A stretch of 64,000 nucleotides of DNA. Source: Bicyclus anynana (lineage: Eukaryota > Arthropoda > Insecta > Lepidoptera > Nymphalidae). This document shows, piece by piece, positions 1 to 10,302 of this stretch (position 1 is the stretch's first letter; every line of letters begins with the position of its first letter). Location: contig NC_069098.1 in the NCBI RefSeq assembly GCF_947172395.1, positions 1,853,001-1,917,000 on the forward strand, in the 5' to 3' direction. The position numbers were made by a program, and so were the translations under genes. A model generated the notes under the pieces. That model made no database searches, was not told where the DNA came from, and saw nothing but the letters and a program-made list of their open reading frames with translations.

Positions 1-172
1 TGTTGTCTGAGAGGTATGGAAATAACACTTTTGAAAGGTTTTTCTGTAGCCAGAATAAAGTAAACAGAAAATTAAGTGCTCTGGAGTCTCACAGGGGATT
101 TGCTAAGACTCTACGGCCATACTTATTTCATACTAGTGTTGAAGCTATTTACAACTACTGCTTTATGATTTT

Positions 173-379
173 ACTAGCTGACTCCGCGCGGTTTCACCCG
201 CGTGGTTCCCGTTCCCGTAGGAATACAGGGATAATATATAGCCTATAGCCTTTCTCGATACATGGGCTATCTAACACTGAAAGAATTTTTCAAATCGGAC
301 CAATAGTTCCTGAGAATAGCGCGTTCAATCAAACAAACAAATAAACAAACAAACTCTTCAGCTTTATAATATTAGTATA
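173..379 (-). mobile_element. Helitron-like element, type 2, near full length
   Basis: Read on the minus strand it starts with the conserved ATACTAATATTATAAAGCTG end, runs through a TTGTTTG tract and the block GATTTGAAAAATTCTTTCAG, and ends GTCAGCTAGT-like (ACTAGCTGAC on the plus strand). The CTAG-type end and lack of terminal inverted repeats fit non-autonomous Helitrons of Lepidoptera. It encodes no protein; the overlapping short open frame at 3-248 is not meaningful. Confidence 0.75.
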
Positions 380-513
380 GATTAGCTAGCCTTATCAATA
401 CTTCTGAGACAACTCAAAACATTGTCTCATAATAAGAGATGACATTTAATATTCACTACAGGCCTCGGTTTATAGAAAAAGGGACTTGTTACTTATGGTC
501 AAGTCAATCCAAT

Positions 514-687
514 CTCGGACCAAGGCGCGTTTGGTTGCGTCATAATTTTAATTTTAAGTTTTCGATGAATTACTATCACCAATATATAATAATATTATAC
601 ATATAATGGTGATAATAATTCGTCATCGAAAGTGCTTGTAAATTAGGCTTAATTGAAATAAATGAATTTAAACTTTGACTTTGATTT
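514..687 (+). mobile_element. Non-LTR retrotransposon 3' end (TTTGAC-tail family)
   Basis: Begins CTCGGACCAAGGCGCG and ends in AAATAAATGAATTT followed by TTTGAC repeats. The same order is seen at 44926-45088. An imperfect inverted repeat (about 559-631, TTTCGATGAATTACTATCAC against its complement) lies inside. The short-repeat 3' tail instead of poly(A) suggests a CR1-like group, but the clade is an inference. It is 5'-truncated and non-coding. Confidence 0.55.
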
Positions 688-870
688 ACCCACGATTGCT
701 ATTTTTGACTTTATTACGTTTAATAACTGACGTTAACGATACCTATTAGCCAATACCAATAGATTAAAGTTTTCTTAGAGGCACTGGGGTGTAACACTAC
801 TAAAGTTTTTCACTCTGAACTGCAACTAAAAATTTTTTGGAGGATAAAAATAAATATTTCTATCCCGGAC

Positions 871-1010
871 TATAGTCTGGTAAGTTCGTTGATGACACTC
901 CCATGATATGCGGGCGACGAGGGGAAAGACTGCGCGGGTGTGAAATCGTGCATGCGGGGAAGTCATCAGTCTTCGGTTTTTCATTCATCGCTACACGCCC
1001 CTCGGCGTTT
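871..1010 (+). mobile_element. MITE family G, copy lacking its right end
   Basis: Starts TATAGTCTGGTAAGTTCGTT and shares GATATGCGGGCGAC, GGGGAAAGACTGCGCGGGTG and TTTTTCATTCATCGCTAC with the complete copy at 18334-18521. The right terminal repeat seen there is missing, so this copy is truncated. Confidence 0.6.
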
Positions 1011-1141
1011 AGTTGCAGTAGTAGTAGCCATAGAAAATTGTGAATTTTCAGTATTTTTTTTGCAAAACAATTTATTTTAATAATGAAGAGAAAATATTTG
1101 ATTGTTTGTTTGTTAACATTGAATAGGTTTTGAAACTACTA

Positions 1142-1446
1142 TGACGGCCGCGTGGCGCAGTAGGTAGTGACCCTGCTTTCTGCATACACGGCCGTGGCTT
1201 CGATTCCCACAATTGGAAAATATTTGTATGATGAGCATGAATGTTTTCCAGTGTCTGTGTGTATTTATACTATAAATATAAAATATATATAAGTATTTAT
1301 ATGTAGTATATAATTGTATATTAATATTATAATATCAACTATCTTAGCACCCATAACACAAGCTACTCTGTATGCTTACTTTGGGGCTAGATAGAGATGT
1401 GTATTGTTTAAGTATATTTAATTTTTTTTAAAATAAAAAAAAAAAA
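1142..1446 (+). mobile_element. tRNA-derived SINE, family F
   Basis: Head is tRNA-like with an A box (GTGGCGCAGTAGG) and a degenerate B box (GCTTCGATTCC). The body has TGGAAAATATTTGTATGATGA, a TA-rich stretch, CACAAGCTACTCTGTATGCT and TTGGGGCTAGATAG, and ends in an A-rich tract. A second copy at 33739-34014 is collinear over its whole length, which fixes the boundaries. Confidence 0.8.
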
Positions 1447-1466
1447 CTACTGCAACTATTTTAAAA

Positions 1467-1558
1467 TTTTATTTATTTCTCTGATGAACATAGGCTAAGT
1501 ATATTTTATCCCCGTGTTCCCACGGAAACTATTCGTTTGAAAGCACGTGGCGTCTGCT
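1467..1558 (+). mobile_element. Helitron type 2 fragment (3' half)
   Basis: Contains ATAGGCTAAGTATATTTTATC, CCCCGTGTTCCCACGG and the end GTGGCGTCTGCTA. The 5' half is absent and the sequence is diverged. Confidence 0.5.
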
Positions 1559-1624
1559 ACTATAAAATAAGAATTAAAATTCTAAATTTTAGAATATATT
1601 CGTGTCTACATAATATCAGAAATT

Positions 1625-1738
1625 GCTGGGCGAGCAGAATTTGAACTCGATTTCTCGAGTTTGAATTCTGTTGTATGGAAATCGTGATCGCAGCCTGATA
1701 GGCGACACCAATTCAGCCACGGTTCACCTACCTTTGGA
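1625..1738 (-). mobile_element. Possible tRNA-like SINE head
   Basis: On the minus strand an A-box-like CGTGGCTGAATTGG is followed about 55-60 bases later by a B-box-like GAGTTCAAATTC. No second copy is in the window and no cloverleaf can be drawn, so it is a SINE relic or chance resemblance. Confidence 0.3.
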
Positions 1739-1859
1739 GTCAAACGTAGGTATGATACATTCAAATTCATTTACTGTTTTAATAGTTAGGAAATTTTTTA
1801 TGTTTTATTAAATTATGCTTCACATATTAATATATTTTAATAAATAAATAAATCTTTTT

Positions 1860-2135
1860 GACGGTCTCCGTGGTGCAGTGGTTTGTGTGGTGGATTTATA
1901 AGACGGAGGTCCTGGGGCTGTGCCGATTTTGGTTTTCATTAATAGGTCCAGGTCTGGCTGGTAGCCATGGCTAGTTACCAAAGACGTACCACCAAGCGAT
2001 TAATCGTTCCGGTACGATGTCGGGCAGAAACCGAAAGGGGTGTGGATTTTCACCCTACTCCTAACAAGTTAGCCCTCTTCCATCCAAGAATGCATCATCA
2101 CTTGCTGTCTGATTAGATTGTGGTCAATACAATTT
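1860..2135 (+). mobile_element. SINE A, diverged copy
   Basis: tRNA-like head (TCCGTGGTGCAGTGG) followed by the family body: GGTCCAGGTCTGGCTGG, GACGTACCACCAAGCGATT, TTCCGGTACGATGTCG, AACCGAAAGGGGTGTGG and CATCATCACTTGCTG. Compared with the 51694 copy it carries deletions in the middle and a damaged B box, so it is an old copy. Confidence 0.75.
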
Positions 2136-2227
2136 TCCCTTATGGTGATGAGGTGGTGAGGCTATCTAAGACGGAAGCCGGCTAAATTATTAGAAGTTGG
2201 CTAAATTATTAGAAAAATCTACACTAC

Positions 2228-2400
2228 TTTCGGTTTCTAAACGACATCGAACTGGAATGTTAAATCGCGTCTTTGCCGGTAGGGTGGTGACATCAAGCCG
2301 ATTACAGGGAGTCGCTGGCTCGAGACCGGCGTGTTTGGAAGTCCATGCAAGAGGTCTATGTCCAGCAGTGGAAGTCCATCAGCCGATTTCGATGACCTAA
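2228..2400. mobile_element. Chimeric relic: SINE A fragment joined to an RTE 3' end
   Basis: 2228-2290 is minus-strand SINE A (CGGTTTCTAAACGACATCG to GCCGGTAGGGTGG). From about 2288 it changes to plus-strand RTE 3' sequence (GACATCAAGC-like, then TTGGAAGTCCATGCAAGAGG, TCCAGCAGTGGAAGTCCATC). An open frame of 67 codons spans the join, but it is a mosaic of two repeats. A 17-bp tandem duplication (GGCTAAATTATTAGAA) lies just upstream at about 2180-2215. Confidence 0.5.
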
Positions 2401-2504
2401 TAACATAATGATGTTTTGATATAATCGATTACCCATCGAATGACAAATTTTCTTCTTTGTCGTTAAACTCTTGAAAGAATGATCGTTGTCGTCATTTGGG
2501 TGTG

Positions 2505-2650
2505 GTGGCAAGCCTCACTATCCGTTGTCATACCTCCCGTAGTGTGGCTCTCCTAGCAAATTCGTGGAGCGCGCCATAAAGAGCAGTTGTCTCTCGGTTA
2601 GTCAAGCACATTGGTGACCTGCCACGAGCTCTGGTACCCTTGAATTCCAA
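2505..2650 (-). pseudogene. Remnant of a retrotransposon reverse-transcriptase C-terminus
   Basis: Minus-strand translation gives a short stretch beginning GTRARGRSP and continuing with ALHEFARRA before a stop. This resembles the basic tail following the RT domain in RTE-type elements (RGRSP then a helix ending in a stop). It is short and diverged. The rest of 2400-2890 is of unclear origin. Confidence 0.35.
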
Positions 2651-2914
2651 CTTTTCTTGCACCGCATGACATGAACAACTTAAGGCCTTCTTAAAATGAG
2701 GCAAGTCTGGCTACGCAAACTCTCGGTCTACAATCTCTAGAACCACTCGTCCAAGCGTGAGGGCACAGAAGGGGCGTGGTCCAATAAATCGGAGGAATAA
2801 TTCATTTTTCCACTCGATGGAGTTCGGGAGATCCGGATCGCTAGCGGCATCTTGTAGATACACACAAAATTTCACTTAAATCTTTACATAAAGTTTAAAT
2901 ATAGTTTTCTGTCG

Positions 2915-3081
2915 TAAAATGATTTTTGATTGTTTGTTTGCACTGAAACTGCTGAACCGATTTAAAAAATTCTTTCACTGTTGGTAAGCTACGCTATCCC
3001 AAGTGCTAGAGCCTATATTTTATCCCTGTATTCCTACGGGAACGGGGACCACACGGCTGTGACCATGCGGCGTCTGCTAGT
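2915..3081 (+). mobile_element. Helitron type 2, diverged
   Basis: Shows GATTGTTTGTTTG, AAAAAATTCTTTCACTGTT, TATTTTATCCCTGTATTCC, TACGGGAACGGGGACCACAC and ends GCGTCTGCTAGTTA. The CTAG end and order match the other type-2 copies. Confidence 0.65.
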
Positions 3082-3447
3082 TATTGAATGAATATGAATA
3101 ACTAGTAGTCCCAATCAAGCTTCCCTTTAACTTCAATTTTACCCCATTGAAGTACATTTGCACAAGCAGCAAGTAAGGTTCAATCTATAAGGTTTGCTCT
3201 ATCTTAATCTGTGGCTTTTATATAATAAAAGAAGGCTAGTATAAGTCAGCCTCCCTAACTGCCAGCCTCTGCTAGTGGTGCAACCTGCAGATGGACCGAA
3301 GAGGCTCTGGCAACCGACTAATGGCGGTACAACCTTTCGGAAATGGCAGGATTTTGCAAATGGCACATACCGTATCAGGTACCAGTGACAACGGTGCGGA
3401 AAAAATCAGCTCTGCGAATGACCAACCCAGCGTGGTCTTTCTATGAC

Positions 3448-3652
3448 TTCGGCCGTGGCTAGTTACCACTCTACCGACAAAAACGTACCGCCAAGTGATT
3501 TAGCGTTCCGGTACGATGTCGTGTAGAAACCGAAAGGGGTGTGGATTGTCATCCTACTCCTAACAAGTTAGCCCGCTTCCATCTTAGATTGCATCATCAC
3601 TTACCATCAGGTGAGATTGTAGTCAAGAGCATATGTACAGAATAAAAAAAAA
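3448..3652 (+). mobile_element. SINE A, 5'-truncated
   Basis: Starts inside the body at CGGCCGTGGCTAGTTACC and runs to the A-rich end after TCACTTACCATCAGGTGAG. The tRNA head is missing. The DNA in front (3255-3447) is not family A and is unassigned; an antisense open frame of 65 codons crosses this join and is not a gene. Confidence 0.75.
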
Positions 3653-3845
3653 TGGCCAAGCCTCTCTTCTTACAAGGGAGGGGATATGGGACACCCGTAT
3701 GCTGCTCCAATACAAGTTAGTGGGCTAATTAAAAAAAATGTTAAATTCATTAGCAATCACATTCAGAAGGTAATTGATAATGGCCAAGATCGACGGCTTA
3801 ACTTACTCTCCGAAGCACGCGGGTGTAACACCACCCATCTGTAAG
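3653..3845 (+). repeat. Family J fragment plus GATCGACGGCTTAAC repeat
   Basis: Contains GGCCAAGCCTCTC, GGGAGGGGATATGGGA, ATGCTGCTCCAATAC and GTTAGTGGGC, a block order also found near 11690, 19150 (minus), 20725 and 22305. It is followed by GATCGACGGCTTAAC and GGGTGTAACACCACCCATC. Both parts are partial. Confidence 0.4.
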
Positions 3846-5650
3846 CTGAATTTTAACTTGTAACTTGAAACTTGAAAGTATCATGACTTAAGCGTCCATT
3901 TTTAGACAAAAATATAATTTAAAATATTATATGTCTTCCTGCATATTTCGTAATTAATCAATGTGATTGATGGATCTACAAACAAAATATAAAATTCAAT
4001 TTCTAAAAAAAATCAATTAAATCTCTTTGTTTATGAAGAGTACAACATTTTATTTGTTTCAGCCGCTTTTCATTCATCAAGTAGAAAGCTTTTACTAAAA
4101 TTAATTAATAAACACATAAATCTATAAACTAAGTCTTGATAGAAAAGTGATAGGGTTTATTAATACCGAATGAAATATATATTATTTCACTTCCAAACCA
4201 AATCTGTTAAAAATATGTTGGACGATTATTTTATTATTTTTTTTTTATTTATTATCATAACTTATAACTAGCCTTACAGGTACAACTTAATTCGTTAGCT
4301 TAGCACTATAGGACTATAGGTATTATATAAATATAAAACTTAATATATAAATATTACATAAATCTAAAACTTAATTATATTTACTTAATTAAATAGGTAC
4401 GTTTAAAACTTAATACAAATAAACCACTTAGCAATCCTTGTAAGTTCATTCAAAGTACATGAGAATATGTCGATTTTTTTAGATTTTATATAGAAACGAT
4501 TTTGATGTTCAAGATTTATTTACATTGCAGGACATAGTTTAACTCTCTTATTATTTCATACATTACTTAATACGTTGTCACCTAAATCTTTGAGATACTT
4601 TTTCGTAAAAGTAAAGTAAGTAAAGTAAGTAAGATAACGTCGAAATTACCTGAAACATTTAGTTTGCTCGCCCATGACTAAAGACTCCTGTACACTATCA
4701 GCTGACGAATACAAGCGATCCCGACCGTGTACCGTTTTAAGTTGCCCATGATCGGTGAAGATTGACCGTAATCACCGCTGTATAATTTTTTTAGATAAAC
4801 ATAAAAAAGGTAGAAAAATTAACGAAAATGCAACTAAGGATGTAGGACTAGCTGTGATTTTTCCGGCCTGGAAATGTAGTCTGACTCTTTTAAATCGCTC
4901 TAGAAGACGACAGACAATAGATGTAGGAATTTTCATGTATTTATTAACTTTATTATTAATTTGAGAGTTAAGGACTTTCTTATAAAATTTCAATTATTTC
5001 TTAAACCTCATGAGAGAAGAATATCCATAATTTTGGAATTCATGTCGAAATCCTAAATATCATTAAAAAAAATTCTATAAGCCCATAATTACGTGAAGTT
5101 TTCTGAAAAACCTCAGAAATATGAAAGATTTGTATATGAAGGTCACTTTAGGGGGCGAGATGGAAAATTTAAAGAAAAACTTTTTTAAACTGCATCGAGT
5201 GACACATCCAACAAACGAGCTTGGTAAGAGGTTTTCAAATATATATTTTTTTGTAATTATGAATTAGAGTTACATAGTTGTATTTCATTAACTTTTCTTT
5301 CTTTTAATAATCCAGAATTTAGTGCGTTTTTGAAAACTAATAAATATTTTGCTACTTGAAAGTTATACATAAGTCTTTGTGTGGGCACTTGAGCTATGGT
5401 AGCAATAATGCCCCATTCTGTGGTCATCCATCATGGCCGATAGTGTAGAGGAGCTATAGGCAACAATTCACGTGACCACGACCGCAGTGGCGGGAAGACG
5501 TCATCGCTGTCCGTCAGTGGTAATTGAATCGGCCGCTACATTGTCTCTCCGCATACATAATTACTTCAACCAGTTGTTCGGTTTCCTCTGTAGGGTTCAT
5601 CACTTTGTTCCGAATAGTTAAAAGAGATTGCTTGGAAGAGATTTAGAGAT
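3846..5650. other. Unassigned AT-rich DNA
   Basis: No recognised repeat or coding sequence. Small features only: an AAGTAAGT microsatellite at about 4610-4632 and two overlapping antisense open frames of about 70 codons at 4755-4993, with no recognisable motif. The segment 5400-5540 is richer in G+C than its surroundings but shows no known signature. Confidence 0.5.
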
Positions 5651-5735
5651 CCTATTAATATTATAAACGCGAAAATTTGTATGGATTATCGCCGCAACTA
5701 CAGAACCAATTTGGTTGTTTGGAATGGAAAGAGAA
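5651..5735 (+). mobile_element. Helitron type 1 (Lep1-like), 5' fragment
   Basis: Contains TATTAATATTATAAACGCG followed by AAAATTTGTATGG, GCCGCAACTACAG and TTGGAATGGAAAGAGA. This matches the first third of Lep1-like copies at 32111 and 50825; the rest is missing. Confidence 0.5.
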
Positions 5736-6311
5736 GATTTTTTTGATTAATTGAATTTTTTTTGGAGAGAGAAGACCGTTTATAATAAGTTTTCTTCTAC
5801 TATAATTGTACCAAATATTGATACGTTTTACCATCGTGTGTTTAACCATCACGTTTTGAGAATGTTCTAGAAATGTTTGTACGTGTTTGTTATTATTCAA
5901 ACACAATTTCTATATTTTTTCAGTGACATCAATGTTTTTTCATTATCTTTACTATTTTTCCCCACTGAACCAAATAAAATATATTCGACAATAAAGACCG
6001 GACGTGTTGAAGATTCGAAAATCGACACACGAACATTAAACGAAACGAAATTAAAAATCGATTTTCGGCAATCGTTCAGGAAAATATTATAACCACGTTA
6101 TCTTCAGAATCGAAAAGTAGATTCCAATTTGCATTGCAGATACCTTCCATTTTCAATTTACAATCAAGTAAAATATATTCAATGGGCTGTGGCTGTTGAC
6201 TCTTTCAAATGAACATAAGCATGGCCTTAAAACAATGTAGTGATCGTTTTCCGATAACTGACGTCACTTGGACGTGGTGTTTTTAACTTACGATCTCGGG
6301 GCACCTGGACT
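5736..6311. other. Unassigned DNA
   Basis: Two overlapping open frames of 71-81 codons on opposite strands at 5661-6092 show no recognisable motif, and composition is that of the non-coding background. I see nothing else. Confidence 0.45.
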
Positions 6312-6515
6312 GATACATCATAATTATCAACCCATATTCGGCTCACTGCTGAGCTGGACTCTCAGAACGAGAGGGGTTAGGCCAATAGTCCACCACGCTG
6401 GCAAAATGCAGATTGGCAGACTTCACACACGCAGAGATTTAAGAAAATTCTTTGGTATGCAGGTTTCCACACGATGTTTTTCCTTCACGGTTCGAGACAC
6501 GTGATATTTAATTTC
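6312..6515 (-). mobile_element. SINE C, 3' part
   Basis: Plus-strand landmarks are the reverse of the family: ATCAACCCATATTCGGCTCA, CCAATAGTCCACCACGCTGG, GATTGGCAGACTTCACACAC, TGCAGGTTTCCACACGATG and CACGTGATATTTAATTTCT. The tRNA-like head is absent. Confidence 0.75.
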
Positions 6516-6534
6516 TGATACACTTAGTCTAAAA

Positions 6535-6725
6535 CACCCTTCCAGTATGGCCCTCCAAGTCGAGGTCTCAGAGAAGACACCCTTAGAGAGTCGTTCCTCC
6601 CACATCAGGCCTTCGGGCCCCATCAGGCGATGCTTCCACGCTCGCCCAAAGCCCCCGGTGACAAAGCTGAGGTCACACTAAGGAGCCAACGGCACTTACA
6701 CAATCAGAGAAACGATGGGCACCGT
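6535..6725. other. GC-rich patch of unknown origin
   Basis: About 190 bases clearly richer in G+C than the flanks (for example CAGGCCTTCGGGCCCCATC, CGCCCAAAGCCCCCGGTG). It abuts a SINE C fragment. The composition would fit a piece of a retrotransposon coding region, but I cannot identify a frame, and there is no second copy in the window. Confidence 0.3.
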
Positions 6726-6821
6726 CCCCTAAAAAAAATACGTGTGGCACTCGGGGACTAGATAATATAGAAGAAAGATAGATAAGTACGGTAACCAATT
6801 ATCGAGTTTGGACTGACTTGG

Positions 6822-6990
6822 GAAAGTAGCAGGTTTTAAGGGTTCAGACCCTTAACCGTCCAAGTAATAAGCGTATTTTTTTTCTTCAGTTTAAATTGAG
6901 AAATCAGCGAAGGGTTGACTGACTCCGTTAAAAATCTAACATTAAGGATTTCTAGCGAAGGGTTTTTGTTATATACCGCAGTACACTAAA
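6822..6990 (+). repeat. Dispersed repeat R3, copy 1
   Basis: Begins GTAGCAGGTTTTAAGGGTTC then CCCTTAACCGTCCAAGTAAT, followed by AGCGAAGGGTTGACTGA and CTAGCGAAGGGTTTTTG. Related copies are at 11180-11310 and 19801-19862. Class unknown; no terminal repeats or tail were recognised. Confidence 0.45.
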
Positions 6991-7019
6991 GCCGGTGGCC
7001 CAAAGCTATTTTGGCCACA

Positions 7020-7165
7020 AGCCTCAATAGCTCAACGGTAAGAGCGGTCGGACTCATCACCGAGCGGTGATGGTTCGATCCCCGCCCCGTTGGTCTATTG
7101 TCGTACCCACTCCTAGCACAGTTGGAGGGGAATGGGAATATTGGTCATATAAAAAAACTATATGG
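7020..7165 (+). mobile_element. tRNA-derived SINE, family E
   Basis: Head starts GCCTCAATAGCTCAACGG (A box TAGCTCAACGG) with B box GGTTCGATCCC about 35 bases later, then GTTGGTCTATTGTCGTACCC and ACTCCTAGCACAGTTGG. Other copies: 15473, 16895 (minus) and 54012. The ends cannot pair into an acceptor stem, which argues against a functional tRNA gene. Confidence 0.7.
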
Positions 7166-7789
7166 CAAATATTTTTTTGAAAAAAAAAAAACTATTACAA
7201 GGGACAATATAAAATATAAAGACCCATAGTCTGTAAATAATTCATTTACAAGAATTGACTTACTGGTCATATTCAATTGTACAACATTTTAATTTATGCT
7301 AATTTTTGGTTTGAATAGGACTGAGATTCACTGTTACCGTTATACTACGGATAATTGACTGATTGATGTAATTAAGTTGGTGGTTTAAATAATTCACCAT
7401 TTAAAAAAAACGTTTGAATTTAATATAATTTTAAGTATACTGAGATATCAAATTAGAAAAAAAAATTAATTTAACTTTAAACTTTATTGCTTTTGTACTG
7501 CTTTAAATAAAAATAAATTAGGTGAAATATTTATTAAATTAAATTTAAATTAATAATTAAACAAATATACCTAATATTGCAGTACTACCCACATTATTAG
7601 GTATATTTCAACCTGCCTCATAGCTCTTTATTCAATTGTACATTTGTGATCGATAGTTTTCTAAAAACACTTTCATATTATTCTTTTTGTGATGATTATC
7701 ACTATTTTGTAGCAAATTATTTAATTATTTTTGAATAAATTTACTTTATCATCACACTTTACACTATCACATCACACTTCACACTATCA
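7166..7789. other. Unassigned, very AT-rich DNA
   Basis: Long A/T tracts and short ATCACAC-type tandem motifs (7748-7792) directly before a Lep1-like element. No coding potential or recognised repeat. Confidence 0.5.
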
Positions 7790-8013
7790 CACTAATATTA
7801 TAAAGGCGAAAGTTTGTGTGCAAGAGTGTAGGTTTGAAAGTGTGTAAGTGTGTTTGTTCCTCTTTTTTTTTATTTGGCTGAAATTTTAAATGGAAAGAGA
7901 TTTTGCTCTGGATAAACACATAGGCTACTTTTCATCCCGGAAAAATCCATGATGCCCGCGGGATTTGTGAAAAACAGAATTCCACGCGGACGAAGGCGCG
8001 GGCGTTCGCTAGT
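7790..8013 (+). mobile_element. Helitron type 1 (Lep1-like), full length
   Basis: Runs from ACTAATATTATAAAGGCG through GAAATTTTAAATGGAAAG, ACACATAGGCTACTTTTC and GGATTTGTGAAAAACAG to CGGACGAAGGCGCGGGCG and CTAGT. This is the usual lepidopteran Lep1 architecture of about 220 bases: no terminal inverted repeats and a CTAG end. Confidence 0.8.
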
Positions 8014-8454
8014 AATCGTAAAAAAGATGATAGCAAATGTTATAACTGTTACTTTACCGGATTGTTAGCATACAATGGACACGTGCCCACTGATTCATGT
8101 TCTTTCTTATTATTACAGCGACTGTCGATGATTGGTTTATTTAGGAACAGCTTCCCAAACTTTGTTGTTTTTGCGTTTCCAAAGGTCCCGCGTCTCTGTT
8201 CATCGGGCCCTTGAATTTATGATATTAATTCCTTTTGATTTTGTTGCCGTTGCAAACCGTAATTTATTCTTAAGGGCGCTTAGATAAAGACGGTTTATTG
8301 CTTTAATGTAATTTTGGTGAGTTTCTTGCTTTGTATTAATTTCGAAATTCGCCTCATCGTATTAAGAAACTTTTTGTGATGGTATTTCGCTTTCACATTT
8401 CTTTAAACTTACTTACGACAGGTGATAAGTAATGTAGTCTGTGCCATCTATAAC
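8014..8454. other. Unassigned, single-copy-looking DNA
   Basis: No repeat family recognised. 8140-8290 is less AT-biased and reads like unique non-coding sequence. No open frame of interest. Confidence 0.45.
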
Positions 8455-8765
8455 TACGCATCTTTATAGCCCAGTGAATATGACCTCTGTCTTCGATTCC
8501 GGAATGTGTTAGGTTCGAATCCGGTCGGGGCCATGCACCTCCAACTTTTCAATTGTGTGCTTTTCAAGAAATTAAATATCACGTGTCTCAAGGAAAATCA
8601 TCGTGAGGAAACCTGCATACCAGAGACTTTTCTTAATTTTCTGCGTCTGTGAAGTCTGCCAATCCGCATTGGGCTAGCCTGGTGGACTATTGGCATAAAC
8701 CATCTCATTCTGAGAGAAAACTCAAGCTCAGCAGTGAGCTGAATATGAGTTGATAATGATGAGTA
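8455..8765 (+). mobile_element. SINE C, full length
   Basis: tRNA-like head with degenerate A box (ATAGCCCAGTGAAT) and B box GGTTCGAATCC, then GCACCTCCAACTTTTCA, AAATTAAATATCACGTGTCT, GAAACCTGCATACCAGAG, GCCAATCCGCATTGGGC and a 3' end in GATAATGATGA. The GAT-repeat tail resembles that of RTE elements, which suggests trans-mobilisation by RTE. Confidence 0.85.
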
Positions 8766-9165
8766 TACTCCTTCTAAAAAATCTTTCAGTTTAAACATTT
8801 CTCTGAACGTGAACAGAATGCCGTTCTCATAATATGTTTACTGAACTCTTCAGAGCACTTGGTCTATTAAACGCCCTTGCTCTTTCATCTTTCCATTACC
8901 TTCCAAAGCTTAACAATTTCCTGGAATAGATTAACTATAAATGTATGTCTCAAATCAGCTTAATGATAACTATGGATATAATTGAATGTATGTTTATGCA
9001 AATGGTATTAATTCACGCCAAATTATTATGCATATCTGTGTAATTGTTGTGAACCATGATCGATTCAGAGATTTATTGCTTTAAGTCGTGACAGGGAAAC
9101 TCAGAGCTTGTATGATTAGGTACATCGTTTGCCTAATATAATCATATCGGATTTATCTATACTAT
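8766..9165. other. Unassigned DNA
   Basis: Non-repetitive by eye, AT-rich, no coding signal. Confidence 0.4.
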
Positions 9166-9243
9166 GGTCCGATTTGAAAAATTCTTTCAGTGTTAGATAG
9201 CCCATTTATCTAGAAAGGCTAGCTATATATTATCCCCGTTTTC
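9166..9243 (+). mobile_element. Helitron type 2 fragment
   Basis: GGTCCGATTTGAAAAATTCT, TTCAGTGTTAGATAGCCC and TATATTATCCCCGTTTTCC are the central part of type 2. It breaks off abruptly at the 5' truncation point of the adjacent RTE element, which probably inserted into it. Confidence 0.6.
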
Positions 9244-9532
9244 CCCGAACCAAAGTCACTGACATAGCTCAGCGAGTCGCGAAGCTGAAGTGGCAATGGG
9301 CAGGCCACATACTTCGAAGAACCGATGGACGTTGGGGCCTCAAGGTGCTGGAATGGCGACCCCGCACCGGAATGCGCAGTGTTGGTCGACCCCCCACTAG
9401 GTGGACCGAGGACATCAAGCTGGTTGCAGGGAGCCGCTGCTGGTGGCTTGAGACAGTTGTGCTTGGAAGTCCATGCGAGAGGCCTATGTCCAGTAGTGGA
9501 CGTTCATTGTCTGATAATGATGATGATGAATG
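9244..9532 (+). mobile_element. RTE-type retrotransposon 3' end (5'-truncated)
   Basis: Translates as the basic C-terminus after the RT domain: an AQRVAKLKWQWAGH-like stretch, then DGRWG, LEWRPRTGM, SVGRPPTRWTEDIK. The frame is lost after VAGSR, so it is a pseudogene. It ends in GATAATGATGATGATGA. Several relatives are in the window (12279, 21185, 21911, 39559, 48828, and three in the 55-62 kb duplication). Confidence 0.8.
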
Positions 9533-9604
9533 AATTATTGGAGAAGAGTAGTCCCAAGTATCTTCTTAGTTATTTTTCTTAGTCAATAAAGATAATATTC
9601 TAAA

Positions 9605-9700
9605 ATTAATTGTCCTATTTTCTTGGTAAGAGGCCATTTGCAATTCAAATTGAGGCCGCGTCTTGTCCGAACTTGTCATTGATTCATGAGATCAGCATTT
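9605..9700 (+). repeat. Dispersed repeat R2, copy 1
   Basis: TTAATTGTCCTATTTTCTTG, GGCCATTTGCAATTCAAATT, GTCTTGTCCGAACTTGTC and TTGATTCATGAG. Homologous blocks lie at 10533-10625 (same strand) and 12685-12778 (opposite strand). No known family recognised. Confidence 0.5.
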
Positions 9701-9891
9701 CACTCTGAGATACGTTTGATTATTATCTGAAACACAACTTATGCAATGGAATGTTTGTGGTTTGGATGGTTAAGGCCTTTGTAATTCATTAAGGGTTTAT
9801 TTACTTTGTTAAACAAATGGTTACTGATACTTAATAATCAATGTTTTATAAAGTTTCGAAATCTGATAACTAAACCTAATTTTGCCGTTTA

Positions 9892-10142
9892 CAGCCGTGA
9901 TAGTCCAGTGGATACGACCTCTGCCTCCAATTCCGGAGAGCGTAGGGTCGGATTCGGTCCGGGGCATACACCTCCAACTTTTCAGTTATGTGCATTTTAA
10001 GAAATTAAATACCGCGTGTCTCGAACGGTGAAGGAAAGACATCGTGACTTTGACGCATTGGGCCAGCGTAGTGGACGTAGCCTAACCCCTCTTGAGAGGA
10101 GACTCGAGCTCAGAAGTGAGCCGAATATGGGTAATGATGAAA
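9892..10142 (+). mobile_element. SINE C with internal deletion
   Basis: Head AGCCGTGATAGTCCAGTGG and B box region GGGTCGGATTCGG, then CACCTCCAACTTTTCAGT, AAATTAAATACCGCGTGTCT and GAGCCGAATATGGG. About 45 bases between CATCGTGA and GCATTGGGCC are missing compared with 8455. Confidence 0.8.
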
Positions 10143-10239
10143 TCTAATTTTGTTATTAGTCCAAATAATCAACATCATGATAGATTCTACTTCATCATCT
10201 GAAGAATACATATACTCTTCGTCTGCGTGAAATTCAGTT

Positions 10240-10302
10240 TAAGTACTCTGGGAACCATGTATTTTTGTGGGATAAAAAGTAGCTTATATGTTCCTCATTA
10301 AC
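10240..10302 (-). mobile_element. Helitron type 1 fragment
   Basis: GGGAACCATGTATTTTTGTG and GGATAAAAAGTAGCTTATAT are the reverse of the Lep1 body block seen at 22842. Short relic. Confidence 0.35.
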
